Source: an uncultured Rhodospirillales bacterium (lineage in GTDB: Bacteria; Pseudomonadota; Alphaproteobacteria; Acetobacterales; Acetobacteraceae). Taken from it: DNA of 64,000 nt. The stretch lies in the NCBI GenBank assembly GCA_903845065.1, contig CAIMWH010000008.1:1-64000 (forward strand), given 5' to 3'. The translations under genes and the position numbers were made by a program. Positions within the stretch are counted from its first letter, which is position 1. Each line of letters begins with the position of its first letter. The notes under the pieces were generated by a model that ran no database searches, was not told where the DNA came from, and was given only the letters and a program-made list of their open reading frames with translations. This document shows, in pieces, positions 21,436 to 29,945 of this stretch.

Positions 21436-22017
21436 CTAGGCTGCGCGGGCTGCGAGCACGGAACCGACGGCGGCATCAACGGCAGCCTGGTCGGCGGGCG
21501 AACCCGTGAGGCGGCTGACGACGACAGCGGTAGCTTCGGTCGCGACCTGCCGCACCGCACCAACCGCGGCCGCACGGGCAGCGGCGATCTGGGTTTCGGC
21601 GGCGGCGAGCTGGGCCTCAAGCTTGGCGTTCAGGCTGGCGGCCTGCGCGTCGGAAGCTTCCTTGGCAGCCGCGATGGCAGTGGCGATTTCGGTGCGCGCA
21701 ATTGCCTGCGCGGCCTGAGTCGCCTGGGTCAGCTCGGTGATGGCGGCATCGGCGCCCTGCTTGGCACCGCGAGCGGCATCAAGGTCGGCCGCGATGGCGC
21801 CAGCCCGCGCATCCAGCACACTGGCTACCTGCGGCAATGCCCATTTGGACAGCAGCACGTAGAGCACGCAGAAGATGATCGCGAGCCAGACAACCTGGCT
21901 GATAGTCAGCGGATTGTGGAAGTCGAGCTGCGGCATGCCCTTCTTAGCCTCTTCCGCAAACGCGGAAGAGGTCAGAAGAACGATGGCCAGACCCGACGTT
22001 CCGGCGAGCGAGCGCAT
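21436..22017 (-). CDS. atpG: ATP synthase F0 subunit b'
   Basis: A 193-residue second stalk subunit (b', also written AtpF2 or AtpX). It has an N-terminal extension resembling a signal sequence ([18 protein letters not shown]), then [43 protein letters not shown] with the membrane helix, then a coiled-coil. Whether the extension is cleaved is unclear; MPQLDF is an alternative internal start. It lies between atpE and atpF in the operon. Confidence 0.93.
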   Translation of the reverse strand: MRSLAGTSGLAIVLLTSSAFAEEAKKGMPQLDFHNPLTISQVVWLAIIFCVLYVLLSKWALPQVASVLDARAGAIAADLDAARGAKQGADAAITELTQATQAAQAIARTEIATAIAAAKEASDAQAASLNAKLEAQLAAAETQIAAARAAAVGAVRQVATEATAVVVSRLTGSPADQAAVDAAVGSVLAARAA

Positions 22018-22034
22018 GCCCGCGCCCTCCCGGA

Positions 22035-22259
22035 TCAGGTGAAGAGGATGAGGAACGCGATCAGCAGGGCGAACAGCGCCACCGCTTCCGTCAGCGCGAA
22101 CCCGAGAATGCCAAGGCCGAAGACCTGGTCGCGGGCGGACGGGTTGCGGGCCACGCTGGAAACCAACGAGGAGAAGATGTTGCCGATGCCGATGCCGACG
22201 CCGGCAAGAGCGATGACGGCGATACCGGCTCCGAGAGCCTTTGCGGCGGCCACTTCCAT
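22035..22259 (-). CDS. atpE: ATP synthase F0 subunit c
   Basis: The 74-residue c-ring subunit is a hairpin of two membrane helices joined by a polar loop containing RNP (residues 38-40). The proton-carrying carboxylate is E58 in [15 protein letters not shown] start at [12 protein letters not shown] (22259); the ORF-track extension to 22325 is not family-like. The glycine-rich helix 1 (GVGIGIG) fits a proton-translocating ring, with no sodium-binding signature evident. Confidence 0.96.
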   Translation of the reverse strand: MEVAAAKALGAGIAVIALAGVGIGIGNIFSSLVSSVARNPSARDQVFGLGILGFALTEAVALFALLIAFLILFT

Positions 22260-22328
22260 GGGATCAGTCCTTCTGAGTAGGTTTGGATGTTCTGCGAGAT
22301 CGAGATGCAGAGGGTTGTCGCTCAACGC

Positions 22329-23081
22329 CTAGTGCAGGTGCACCGCGTCGTGGAGGTAGATGCAGGTCAGGACGGCGAACACGTAGGCCTGGAGGCAGGC
22401 CACCAGCAGTTCGAAGCCCATCAGGATGACGTTCAGCGCAAGCGGGCCGGCGCCACCGAGATAACCAACCAAGCCCGCGCCGGCCATCATCACGATGAAC
22501 GAGGCGAACACTTCGAACATTACGTGACCGGCCACCATGTTGGCGAACAGACGGATGCTGAGGCTCACCGGACGCGAGAGGTAGGAAATGATTTCCACCG
22601 TGACGATCAGCGGCGACAGCGCGATCGGAGCCCCGGCAGGGAAGAAGTAGCTGAAGAAGTGCCAGCCATGGATATACAGCGCCACCGCGGTCACCAGCAC
22701 GATAACCATGGCGGCCAGCCCGAAGGTGACGGCGATGTGGCTCGTGTAGGTGAACGAGAAGGGCAGCAGGCCCAACAGGTTGCCCAGCAGGATGAACATG
22801 AACAGGGTGAAGATGAACGGGAAGAACTTCTTCCCCTCCTCGCCGATCTGCTCGATGCACATCTTGTGGACGAAATCGTAGAGCATTTCGGCCAGCGCCT
22901 GCAGGCGACCAGGCACAACGGCCTTGGCGCTCATGCCGACACCCAGCAGAACCAGCGTCAATGCGCTGGAAACCACCATCATCATGCTCGATTCGGAGAA
23001 GCCAACCGAGGCGCCCACCGGGCCCAGCACGGAATGAAGCTCGAACTGCCCGAGCGCGTCGATCGTATGTCCGGCCGCCAC
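22329..23081 (-). CDS. atpB: ATP synthase F0 subunit a
   Basis: A 250-residue stator subunit that forms the proton half-channels against the c-ring. The essential arginine lies in PVSLSIRLFANMVAGHVMFEV, and the last helices contain GFELLVACLQAYVFAVLTCIYLHDAVH. An amphipathic opening (IDALGQFELHSVLGP) is typical of alphaproteobacterial subunit a. It lies downstream of the AtpZ/I-type gene and 70 bases before atpE. Confidence 0.96.
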   Translation of the reverse strand: MAAGHTIDALGQFELHSVLGPVGASVGFSESSMMMVVSSALTLVLLGVGMSAKAVVPGRLQALAEMLYDFVHKMCIEQIGEEGKKFFPFIFTLFMFILLGNLLGLLPFSFTYTSHIAVTFGLAAMVIVLVTAVALYIHGWHFFSYFFPAGAPIALSPLIVTVEIISYLSRPVSLSIRLFANMVAGHVMFEVFASFIVMMAGAGLVGYLGGAGPLALNVILMGFELLVACLQAYVFAVLTCIYLHDAVHLH

Positions 23082-23134
23082 CGTGGTCGTCCTTCGTTTC
23101 TACCGGGCCGCGCCAGTCGCGTCCCTTGGTCCAG

Positions 23135-23455
23135 TCACTTCGGCTTGCTCTGTGGTTTGGGCCCCAGGAGGCGCCAAACGTTCAAAAGCCCAGCCGCGCC
23201 CCCCAACAGCACGAACAGCATCAATAGGAAAGGCCTTGTGTGGAAATAATTATCCAGCCACCAGCCGATGGCCACCGCCACCGCCAGTGCGGACACCAGT
23301 TCCACACCCACCCGCAAGCCGATCCCCATCGGGGAAGGTCCCCCCTTGCCGGTGTTGCCGGTGCCGGGAGGTGGGGCTTCGAGCCCCTGCTTGCGTCGGG
23401 CGGCAGTCAAACGATCCTCGAAAGAACCGCCGCTTCCACCCTTCTTTCCACTCAT
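23135..23455 (-). CDS. AtpZ/AtpI family protein
   Basis: A 106-residue small membrane protein that starts ATP synthase operons and helps c-ring assembly or ion supply in the family. It has a hydrophilic N-terminus, then two transmembrane segments (VGVELVSALAVAVAIGWWLD and FLLMLFVLLGGAAGLLNVWRL) with the conserved G.W.D region. I start at MSGKKGG (23455); the ORF track gives six more residues. First gene of the F0 operon. Confidence 0.88.
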   Translation of the reverse strand: MSGKKGGSGGSFEDRLTAARRKQGLEAPPPGTGNTGKGGPSPMGIGLRVGVELVSALAVAVAIGWWLDNYFHTRPFLLMLFVLLGGAAGLLNVWRLLGPKPQSKPK

Positions 23456-23497
23456 ATGTTCGTCCCTTGGCAAGACACCTTGCCGGAAGGCGGGGGC

Positions 23498-23526
23498 TTG
23501 CTAACGTCGGGGGGCGGGTGTGTCAA
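23498..23526 (-). promoter_or_regulatory. Candidate promoter of the atp F0 operon
   Basis: On the minus strand a perfect -35 TTGACA is followed by a 17-base spacer and the weak -10 TAGCAA, about 40 bases upstream of the AtpZ/I start. The spacer is very GC-rich. Position and -35 support housekeeping-type initiation; the poor -10 lowers confidence. Confidence 0.45.
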
Positions 23527-23603
23527 GAATGGCGCGGCCGTATTGCAGCCTGTTGGGGCGCGAAAGCGTCAATCCGAGCATTCTTGTCGAAGGAAAAATC
23601 CGC

Positions 23604-24935
23604 ATGAGCCGTTTTCTCCACCGCACCCTGTTCACCGATCCCGTGATGGCCGTGCGCGGCGAGGGGATCTATCTGTACACGGCCGACGGCAAGAAAATCA
23701 TCGACGGCTCGGGCGGTGCCGCCGTCGCCTGCCTCGGCCATGGCAATGCGCGGGTGAACGCCGCCATCGCCGAACAACTCTCCAAGGTGGCCTACGTTCA
23801 TACCGCCCTGTTCACCAACCCGGTGGCCGAGGAACTCGCCGACATCATCCTCGACGGCTCCCCCGGCGGGCTCTCCCACGCCTGGTTCTGCTCCTCGGGC
23901 TCCGAGGGCAACGAGGCGGCTATCAAGCTGGCGCGGCAGTATTTTCTGGAACGCGGCGAGCCCCAGCGGACCAAATTTATTGCCCGCCGCCAGGGCTACC
24001 ACGGCACCACCCTCGGCGCCCTTTCGGCCGGCGGGAACATGATGCGCCGCGCGCCCTACGAGCCGCTGCTGTCCACTGCCTTCAGCCTGGTCAGCCCCTG
24101 CTTCTCCTATCGCTTCCGCCGCGACGACGAGACCGATGACCAGTACGTGGACCGCCTCGGCCTCGAACTGGAGGCCGAATTCCAGCGCCTGGGTCCGCAG
24201 AACGTCTGCGCCTTCTTCGCCGAGACCATTGTCGGCGCCACCACCGGCTGCTCCACCGCGGTGCCGGGCTACTTCAAGCGCATGCGGGAAGTGTGCGATC
24301 GGCATGGCGCGCTGCTGGTGCTCGATGAGGTCATGTGCGGCATGGGTCGCTCCGGCACCATGCATGCCTGGGAGCAGGAGGGCATCACGCCCGACATCCA
24401 GGTGATCGCCAAGGGCCTCGGCGGCGGCTACCAGCCGATCGGTGGCATCCTGATCAGCGAGAAGGTGGTGGATGTGTTCCGCAAGGGCTCCGGCGCCTTC
24501 ATGCATGGGCAGACCTATCAGGCTCATCCGGTGGCCTGTGCCGCCGCTCTCGCGGTGCAGAAGGTGATTCGCGATGACAACCTGCTACCAAACGTGGTGG
24601 CGCGCGGTGCCCAACTCATGGCCGGCCTCACCGAGCGCTTCGGCAATCACCGCCATGTCGGCGATATCCGCGGCCGCGGCCTGTTCCAGGCGATCGAACT
24701 GGTGTCCGATCGCGCCAGCAAGGCGGTGTTCGATCCCGCCCTGAAGGTCAACGAGCGCATCAAGTGGGCGGCCTACGAGCGCGGCCTGGCGATCTATCCG
24801 ATGGGCGGCACCATCGACGGCACCAACGGCGACCACGTCTGCATCGCGCCACCCTACAACGCCACGGCGGCCGAAATCGACATGATCGTCGAACGCCTAG
24901 GCGATGCGGTGGATGCGGTGGTGGCGGGGCTGTAG
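23604..24935 (+). CDS. Class III (aspartate-type) aminotransferase
   Basis: A 443-residue PLP enzyme of the class III omega-aminotransferase family. I start at MSRFLHRTLFTDPVMAVRGEG (23604). Motifs include the cofactor contact CSSGSEGNEAAIKLARQYF, the metal/PLP aspartate in LLVLDEVMCGMGRSG, and the Schiff-base lysine in VIAKGLGGGYQPIGG. The substrate is not predictable from sequence; relatives act on beta-alanine, GABA, diaminobutyrate or similar amines. It is a single gene, divergent from the atp operon and ending near a strong hairpin. Confidence 0.92.
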   Translation: MSRFLHRTLFTDPVMAVRGEGIYLYTADGKKIIDGSGGAAVACLGHGNARVNAAIAEQLSKVAYVHTALFTNPVAEELADIILDGSPGGLSHAWFCSSGSEGNEAAIKLARQYFLERGEPQRTKFIARRQGYHGTTLGALSAGGNMMRRAPYEPLLSTAFSLVSPCFSYRFRRDDETDDQYVDRLGLELEAEFQRLGPQNVCAFFAETIVGATTGCSTAVPGYFKRMREVCDRHGALLVLDEVMCGMGRSGTMHAWEQEGITPDIQVIAKGLGGGYQPIGGILISEKVVDVFRKGSGAFMHGQTYQAHPVACAAALAVQKVIRDDNLLPNVVARGAQLMAGLTERFGNHRHVGDIRGRGLFQAIELVSDRASKAVFDPALKVNERIKWAAYERGLAIYPMGGTIDGTNGDHVCIAPPYNATAAEIDMIVERLGDAVDAVVAGL

Positions 24936-24991
24936 CCACGCCGATGGGTTGAACCGTCCCGCGGTGTGGGGGCGCTCATAGATTGCGGCGA

Positions 24992-25022
24992 GTCGCGGTG
25001 GCATGAGGTGTGCCACCGCGAC
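24992..25022. terminator. 12-bp perfect hairpin after the aminotransferase
   Basis: GTCGCGGTGGCA and TGCCACCGCGAC form a perfect 12-bp stem with a 7-base loop, about 57 bases after the aminotransferase stop and 76 bases before the next gene. There is no T-run, so termination without Rho is uncertain, but it separates the two transcription units. Confidence 0.5.
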
Positions 25023-25098
25023 AACGATTTCGTCTTCCTGATGGCCGCCGTCATGGCATAGGCTGCGAAACGTTCCCACTCTGCCGCAGGACCGCGCC

Positions 25099-26148
25099 AT
25101 GGCCGACAAGAAGACCGAAGCGTTGCTCGAAGACCTCATGCCGGCGGCGCGGCTGAAACCCTACATGACGCACGCCCGCGAGGAGGCGGTGAACTGCGCC
25201 GTGGCGTTCACCAAGGCCAAGGACGCCCTGCTGGTGCTGCACCCGCGCACCAAGGGCCGCAAGCTGGCCGCCGGCCTGCGGGACGCCGGCAAGAAGCCGG
25301 GGTTTGACCTGCTGCCGGCCTCGGTGCTGTACGGCAATGTGCATTTCGATGCGGACGGCCAGGCGGTGTTTACCGTCCAGAAAGAGCCGATGGGCGGCAT
25401 GGAGCAGAAGCTCCAGCACCACCTCAAGCAATCCGGCGTCGCGGCGTCGGCGGTGCTGTTCGTGGTGGACGAAAACCTGGAGAACGAGAGCGAAGAGTCG
25501 GTGGAGGCCAGCGCGCCGCCGCCCCCGCCGCCGCTTCCGTCTGGGTCTCCACCCACACCGTCCACGTCCGACCATGCGGCGCTGGTGCGGCGGCTCGCCA
25601 GCCTGATCCAGTTGATCCCCAAGGTGACCGCGGCCAATCCGGCCGCCCTCCCGGCCCTGACCGCCCAGGCCGCGTCCACTAACCAGGTGCTGAAATCCGG
25701 CGACATCGCCGCCGCCACTGTCGCGATCGAGGCATTCGGCCACGCCATCGCCACCGCCTCCCACGCGCCACCCCCCACATCCACCACCGACCTGCTGGCA
25801 CTGTTCCGGGATACGAAGGAGGACGTCGACGCCGGGTTGAGCAAGTTGCAGGAGGCCATGCGTGCCACCCAGGACGAGGACATGATCCGCATCGCCGATC
25901 TCGGCATGTATGGCATGACCGATGGCGAGGGTGTCGGCCTGATGAAGGCGCTGTTCGAACTGCGCGGCGCCACCGGGGACAAGCGGGCGACGGCGGCCAA
26001 GGCGGCGCGCGATGCCGCGGCGGCCTACAAGGCGGCGGTGTTCAAACACGTGCTGGTCGACCTCGTCGACGCCAACCCGTACGGCGTCCCGGTCGGCATC
26101 CGGGCCAAGCTCGGCCCGGCGCTCGACACCATCGCCACCACCGCCTGA
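25099..26148 (+). CDS. Uncharacterised two-domain protein with proline-rich linker
   Basis: A 349-residue protein I cannot name. Residues about 1-125 form a compact domain (AFTKAKDALLVLHPRTKGRKLAAGLRDAG, then NVHFDADGQAVFTVQKEP and AVLFVVDENLE) of alternating strands and helices. Residues about 139-155 are a proline/serine linker (PPPPPPLPSGSPPTPST). Residues about 157-349 are predicted alpha-helical and alanine-rich. There is no signal peptide or membrane segment. The next gene, 30 bases downstream, encodes the kinase-like protein, so the pair probably works together. Adaptor, regulator or substrate of the kinase are all possible. Confidence 0.8.
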   Translation: MADKKTEALLEDLMPAARLKPYMTHAREEAVNCAVAFTKAKDALLVLHPRTKGRKLAAGLRDAGKKPGFDLLPASVLYGNVHFDADGQAVFTVQKEPMGGMEQKLQHHLKQSGVAASAVLFVVDENLENESEESVEASAPPPPPPLPSGSPPTPSTSDHAALVRRLASLIQLIPKVTAANPAALPALTAQAASTNQVLKSGDIAAATVAIEAFGHAIATASHAPPPTSTTDLLALFRDTKEDVDAGLSKLQEAMRATQDEDMIRIADLGMYGMTDGEGVGLMKALFELRGATGDKRATAAKAARDAAAAYKAAVFKHVLVDLVDANPYGVPVGIRAKLGPALDTIATTA

Positions 26149-26178
26149 TCAACGCCACCGCGCCAAGGAAACACCGAC

Positions 26179-28512
26179 ATGGGTGACACCCTCAATCGTG
26201 GCCTGCGTCCGGCCCGCCGTGGTCCGCTGGTCCTGCCGCTGCCCGGCAATGTCCAGCAGTGGAAAGCGATGGCGATGCAGCGGCTCGGCTGGGAGAGCCG
26301 CACCGGCCTGCAAACCACCACAAAAGCCGGCCTAGATGACGCCGCCGAGCGCGTGCTGGATCGCGGGCTGCGCGGCCAGGGCCCGTTCGCCGCCGCCACC
26401 ACCGCGAAGCTGCGCAAGGGCGCCGGCGACGATTTCAAGACCTACCATGACCTGCAGACCGCCTTCGAATCCGCGCAGGACCGCCCGCCCGAGATGGTGG
26501 CGGAGCTGAAAGCCGCAGCCCAGGCCTACGTCGATCACTTCAACGAACACAACGCGCGCCGCCAGCGCGACCCCGACAACATCGCCAAGCGGGACGCCTG
26601 CCTGGCCACCATCAAGGACCTGCACAAGTTCGAACTGGCGCACGAAACGCTGGCCCTTGGGGACCCTCCGTGGGACAGCGCGACCGCGTTGAAGGCGGCC
26701 TCGCTCAAGACCTCGCTGGCGCTCAGCATGCTGCCACCCGGCGAGCAGCAGGCCGAGCGGCTGGGCGAGAAATCGGCGTCCCCGACGTTCTGGGTCAACC
26801 AGCGCAACAACCGGGGCGGCAAGGACAAGACCTTCCTCCTCAAGCCGGCGGCCAACGCGCCGATGGGCGGCTTCCCGAACCTGGGCGAGCCGGCGCGCGA
26901 AATGATGGCCGGCCGGGTGGCGGATATGCTGAACGGCGCCCTCGGCCTGCAATTGCAGGTGCCCGAGACCCAGGTGGTCTCGATCGCGCACGAAAGCCTG
27001 CCCGATGACGTGATGCAGAAGCTCGCCCAGGATAAGGTGCTGGACCTGCAGGACACCTACGTGGGATCGGTCCAGCAGTTCGAGGCCACCGAGGGCAACA
27101 CCAAGGGGATGGACAGTGCCGGCCGCGCCCAGTTGCCCACCCGCCCCACCCAGGAACTGGCGGTGCTCGACATCATCACCCTGAACACCGATCGCCACGG
27201 CGGCAACTTCCTGGTCAAGCGCGACCAGGGCGGCGCGCCCAGCCTGGTGCCGATCAATCACGGCCTGAGTTTCCCGACGCGCGGCGCGGGCTACCTGCTC
27301 GACCAGAACATCAGTTCCAACCGAAACGCGCTGCTTGCGATGCCCGCCTCGCACGAACCGTTCGACCCCGAGGTGCTGCGCGGGCTGGCGCGGCTCGATC
27401 CCGATGTGCTGGCCGCCAGCATGAAGCGGGAGCGCCAGGTGCTGGAAACCGCGCACCCCTCCACCGCCAACACGATGTCCGACGAATCGATCGAACTGTC
27501 CCGCCGATCGGCGATGTTCCTCAAGCGCGCGGCCGGGCGGCTGACGCCGGCGGCGGTGCAACTGGCCCTCGGGCGCCATAACGCCGAACTCTTCGATCCT
27601 GATCTGGATATGAACACGTTCGATGCCCTGGCCGAGCGGATCATCGCCACGCTGGAGCAGGGTCTGGACGGCATCAAGGAATACTTCCTGATGCCGCAGG
27701 ACATGCAGGAGCGCATGAAGTCTGACCTCGCCAAGGCCGGGTGGCCGGTGAGTGGCTTCTCGGCCGGGGATTCACTGCTCACCAATGACCCGGCGACGGC
27801 GATGCGGCTGTGGAAATCCGGCGCCAAAGCCCCCGATGTCACCCGCGATCCGCGCCGCCGCCCGCTTGATCTCGACGACAATACGCCGCGGCAGATCGAA
27901 GCCCTGCTGCGGGTGTTTCCCGATACCAAAATTCCGGATGGCGCGGACGCCAAGCGCGAGGTGCTGGAAAACTGGCGCGATTGGCTCGCCATGGGCGGCA
28001 CGCCGGAAAAAGTGGTGGCGGCACTCGAACTGTCCGGCGTGCGCAGCAACCACCGCAAGGCCAGGATGGGCAAGCTGGCCGATGCGGTGAAATACCTGAA
28101 GATCGCCGACGGCATCAGCTCCAGCCTGGCCAACGACACCTCGGACCACGATCTCGCCGATATCCGCCACACCGCCGCCTATCTGCGCGAAATCATCCCC
28201 GGCCTCGAACCCACCGCGCGGCAGAATGCCGACCGCACGCTACTGGGCATCGAGCAGGCCATCGCCGGCGGCACCATGGACGGACAGGCCAAGGCGCGCG
28301 CGCTCAATATCCTCAAGCGCATGCGCGACCCCTTGGTCGATTCAGTGCGCGCCCGCATGCTCGCGAAGTTCGACCACGTTATCGGTCAGGAGCAGGACCC
28401 GAACGCAAAGGGCGTCCTGGAGGACCAACGCGGCTCGCTGAGCGAGGGCAACGTGGTCTCCGGGTATGCGTTCCTCAAGCAGCGCTTCGGGAACTTCGCT
28501 GACGCGGCCTAG
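26179..28512 (+). CDS. Large protein with PI3/PI4-kinase-like catalytic core
   Basis: A 777-residue cytosolic-looking protein. An N-terminal helical part (1-200) precedes a core like the type II / plant gamma PI4-kinase group: an ATP-lysine candidate in KTFLLKP (K222), helix GEPAREMMAGRVADML (236-251), catalytic loop NTDRHGGNFLV (336-346, with D338, H340, N343), and a metal-loop equivalent PINHGLSFP (358-366). In relatives the metal-loop motif is usually IDHG or IDNG, so N360 replaces the metal-binding aspartate. A long helical C-terminal region (about 500-777) follows. AAGGAA precedes the ATG. Lipid or protein phosphorylation, or a pseudokinase role, are all open. Confidence 0.75.
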   Translation: MGDTLNRGLRPARRGPLVLPLPGNVQQWKAMAMQRLGWESRTGLQTTTKAGLDDAAERVLDRGLRGQGPFAAATTAKLRKGAGDDFKTYHDLQTAFESAQDRPPEMVAELKAAAQAYVDHFNEHNARRQRDPDNIAKRDACLATIKDLHKFELAHETLALGDPPWDSATALKAASLKTSLALSMLPPGEQQAERLGEKSASPTFWVNQRNNRGGKDKTFLLKPAANAPMGGFPNLGEPAREMMAGRVADMLNGALGLQLQVPETQVVSIAHESLPDDVMQKLAQDKVLDLQDTYVGSVQQFEATEGNTKGMDSAGRAQLPTRPTQELAVLDIITLNTDRHGGNFLVKRDQGGAPSLVPINHGLSFPTRGAGYLLDQNISSNRNALLAMPASHEPFDPEVLRGLARLDPDVLAASMKRERQVLETAHPSTANTMSDESIELSRRSAMFLKRAAGRLTPAAVQLALGRHNAELFDPDLDMNTFDALAERIIATLEQGLDGIKEYFLMPQDMQERMKSDLAKAGWPVSGFSAGDSLLTNDPATAMRLWKSGAKAPDVTRDPRRRPLDLDDNTPRQIEALLRVFPDTKIPDGADAKREVLENWRDWLAMGGTPEKVVAALELSGVRSNHRKARMGKLADAVKYLKIADGISSSLANDTSDHDLADIRHTAAYLREIIPGLEPTARQNADRTLLGIEQAIAGGTMDGQAKARALNILKRMRDPLVDSVRARMLAKFDHVIGQEQDPNAKGVLEDQRGSLSEGNVVSGYAFLKQRFGNFADAA

Positions 28513-29849
28513 GCTGCCAGCGCCGCCTCCGCCCCGGCCGCGATGCGGAACAGCCGCGCGTCGCCCATGGTCTCGCCCATCAGCATCAGGCCAACCGGCG
28601 CCGCACCCGCGACGTGGCACGGGACGCTGATGGCGCAGCGGTCGAGGAAGTTGCCCACGGTGGGGTTGCGCAACTGCATCATGTTGGCCTTGGTGTAGGC
28701 CGCTTCGTCGGCCAGATCGTCGATGCGCGGCGGCACCAGCGGGCAGGTCGGCGTGGCCACCACGTCGAAATCCTGGGTCGCCGCGTTGAAACGGGCGATG
28801 ATGTCGGCCCGCACGCCGAGCAGGTCCACATAGTCCGCCGCCAGCATGGTGGCGCCGCGCTGGATGCGGGAGGACACCCGGGGATCATACCCCGCCGCCT
28901 TCGCCGCCAGCAGTTTGCGGTGCCAGGCGAAGGCCTCCGCCGCCGAAAAGCCGCCCGAGGCATTGGCGGCGGCGATTTCGTCGATCACCGGGAACCGCGT
29001 GGTGATCAGCCTTGCCCCGGCCTTCTCCAGGCGGCGCAGGGCGTCGTCGAACGTGCTGGCCACCGCGCCATCGAGGCCATCCATGAAGTAGTTCTGCGGC
29101 ACCGCGATGCGCAGCCCCGCCATGGACGCCGGGGCCAGCGCCGGCAATGCCTCGCTGGCCAGCACCGCATCCACCGTGGCCGCACACGCCACCGAATTCG
29201 CCAGCGGGCCCACCGAGTCGAGGCTCGTCGCCAGCGGCAGCACCCCGGTGATCGGCACCCGCCGCGCGGTGGGCTTGTAGCCGACGATGCCACACATCGC
29301 GGCCGGGATGCGGCAGGAACCGCCGGTATCGGTGCCAAGTGCGGCAAACGCCATCCCGTCCGCCACCGAAACCGCGGCCCCCGAGGACGAACCGCCCGGA
29401 ATGCGCCGGTTGCCACGGTCCCATGGGCTGGCGGGGGTGCCGTAATGCGGGTTGATGCCGAGGCCGGAGTAGGCGAACTCGGTCATGTTGGTGCGCCCCA
29501 CCAGCACGAAGCCGGCATCGAGCATGCGCTGGATCAGCGGCGCATTCACCGCGGCGGGCGGCGCATCTGCCAGCACCTTGCTGCCGGCCGGTGTCGGGTC
29601 TCCGGCGATGTCGAACAGGTCCTTCACGCTCACCGGGATGCCGGCGAGCGGGCCGGGCGCGCGGCCGGCGCGGCGCAGCGTGTCGGCGGCGTCGGCCTGG
29701 GCGCGCGCGCTGTCGGCGTAGACTTTCACGAACGCCCGCGCGCCCTCGCCCGCCGGATCGGCGATGCGATCGAGGCACGCCTCGACGAGGTGGCGGGAGG
29801 TGGTCTGCCCATTGGCCAGGGCGGTGGCGGCGTCTGCGAGGGTTTTCAT
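28509..29849 (-). CDS. Amidase-signature family hydrolase
   Basis: A 446-residue amidase with the Ser-cisSer-Lys triad: K76 in IPVSVKDLFD, the cis-serine in PGGSSSGAAV (about 152-157) and the nucleophile S178 in DTGGSCRIPAAMCG. I start at MKTLADAATAL (29849). It hydrolyses an amide or imide; the substrate is not predictable. Its stop codon overlaps that of the convergent kinase-like gene in a palindromic CTAG. It is divergent from the binding-protein gene, so it may process an imported amide. Confidence 0.92.
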   Translation of the reverse strand: MKTLADAATALANGQTTSRHLVEACLDRIADPAGEGARAFVKVYADSARAQADAADTLRRAGRAPGPLAGIPVSVKDLFDIAGDPTPAGSKVLADAPPAAVNAPLIQRMLDAGFVLVGRTNMTEFAYSGLGINPHYGTPASPWDRGNRRIPGGSSSGAAVSVADGMAFAALGTDTGGSCRIPAAMCGIVGYKPTARRVPITGVLPLATSLDSVGPLANSVACAATVDAVLASEALPALAPASMAGLRIAVPQNYFMDGLDGAVASTFDDALRRLEKAGARLITTRFPVIDEIAAANASGGFSAAEAFAWHRKLLAAKAAGYDPRVSSRIQRGATMLAADYVDLLGVRADIIARFNAATQDFDVVATPTCPLVPPRIDDLADEAAYTKANMMQLRNPTVGNFLDRCAISVPCHVAGAAPVGLMLMGETMGDARLFRIAAGAEAALAA

Positions 29850-29945
29850 GCCCCGAACGGTGCCCGTCACGCGCCGGCCGCGCAAGAGGCTGGACACCGG
29901 GATGCATTCCGCCGTTCGATAGCGCCAGCAACAGGGGGATCAACC

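Noticed and set aside
28614-29945. Upstream extension of the binding-protein ORF
   Set aside because: It lies antisense to the amidase, is rich in Arg and His with no domain, and the signal peptide begins at 29946.
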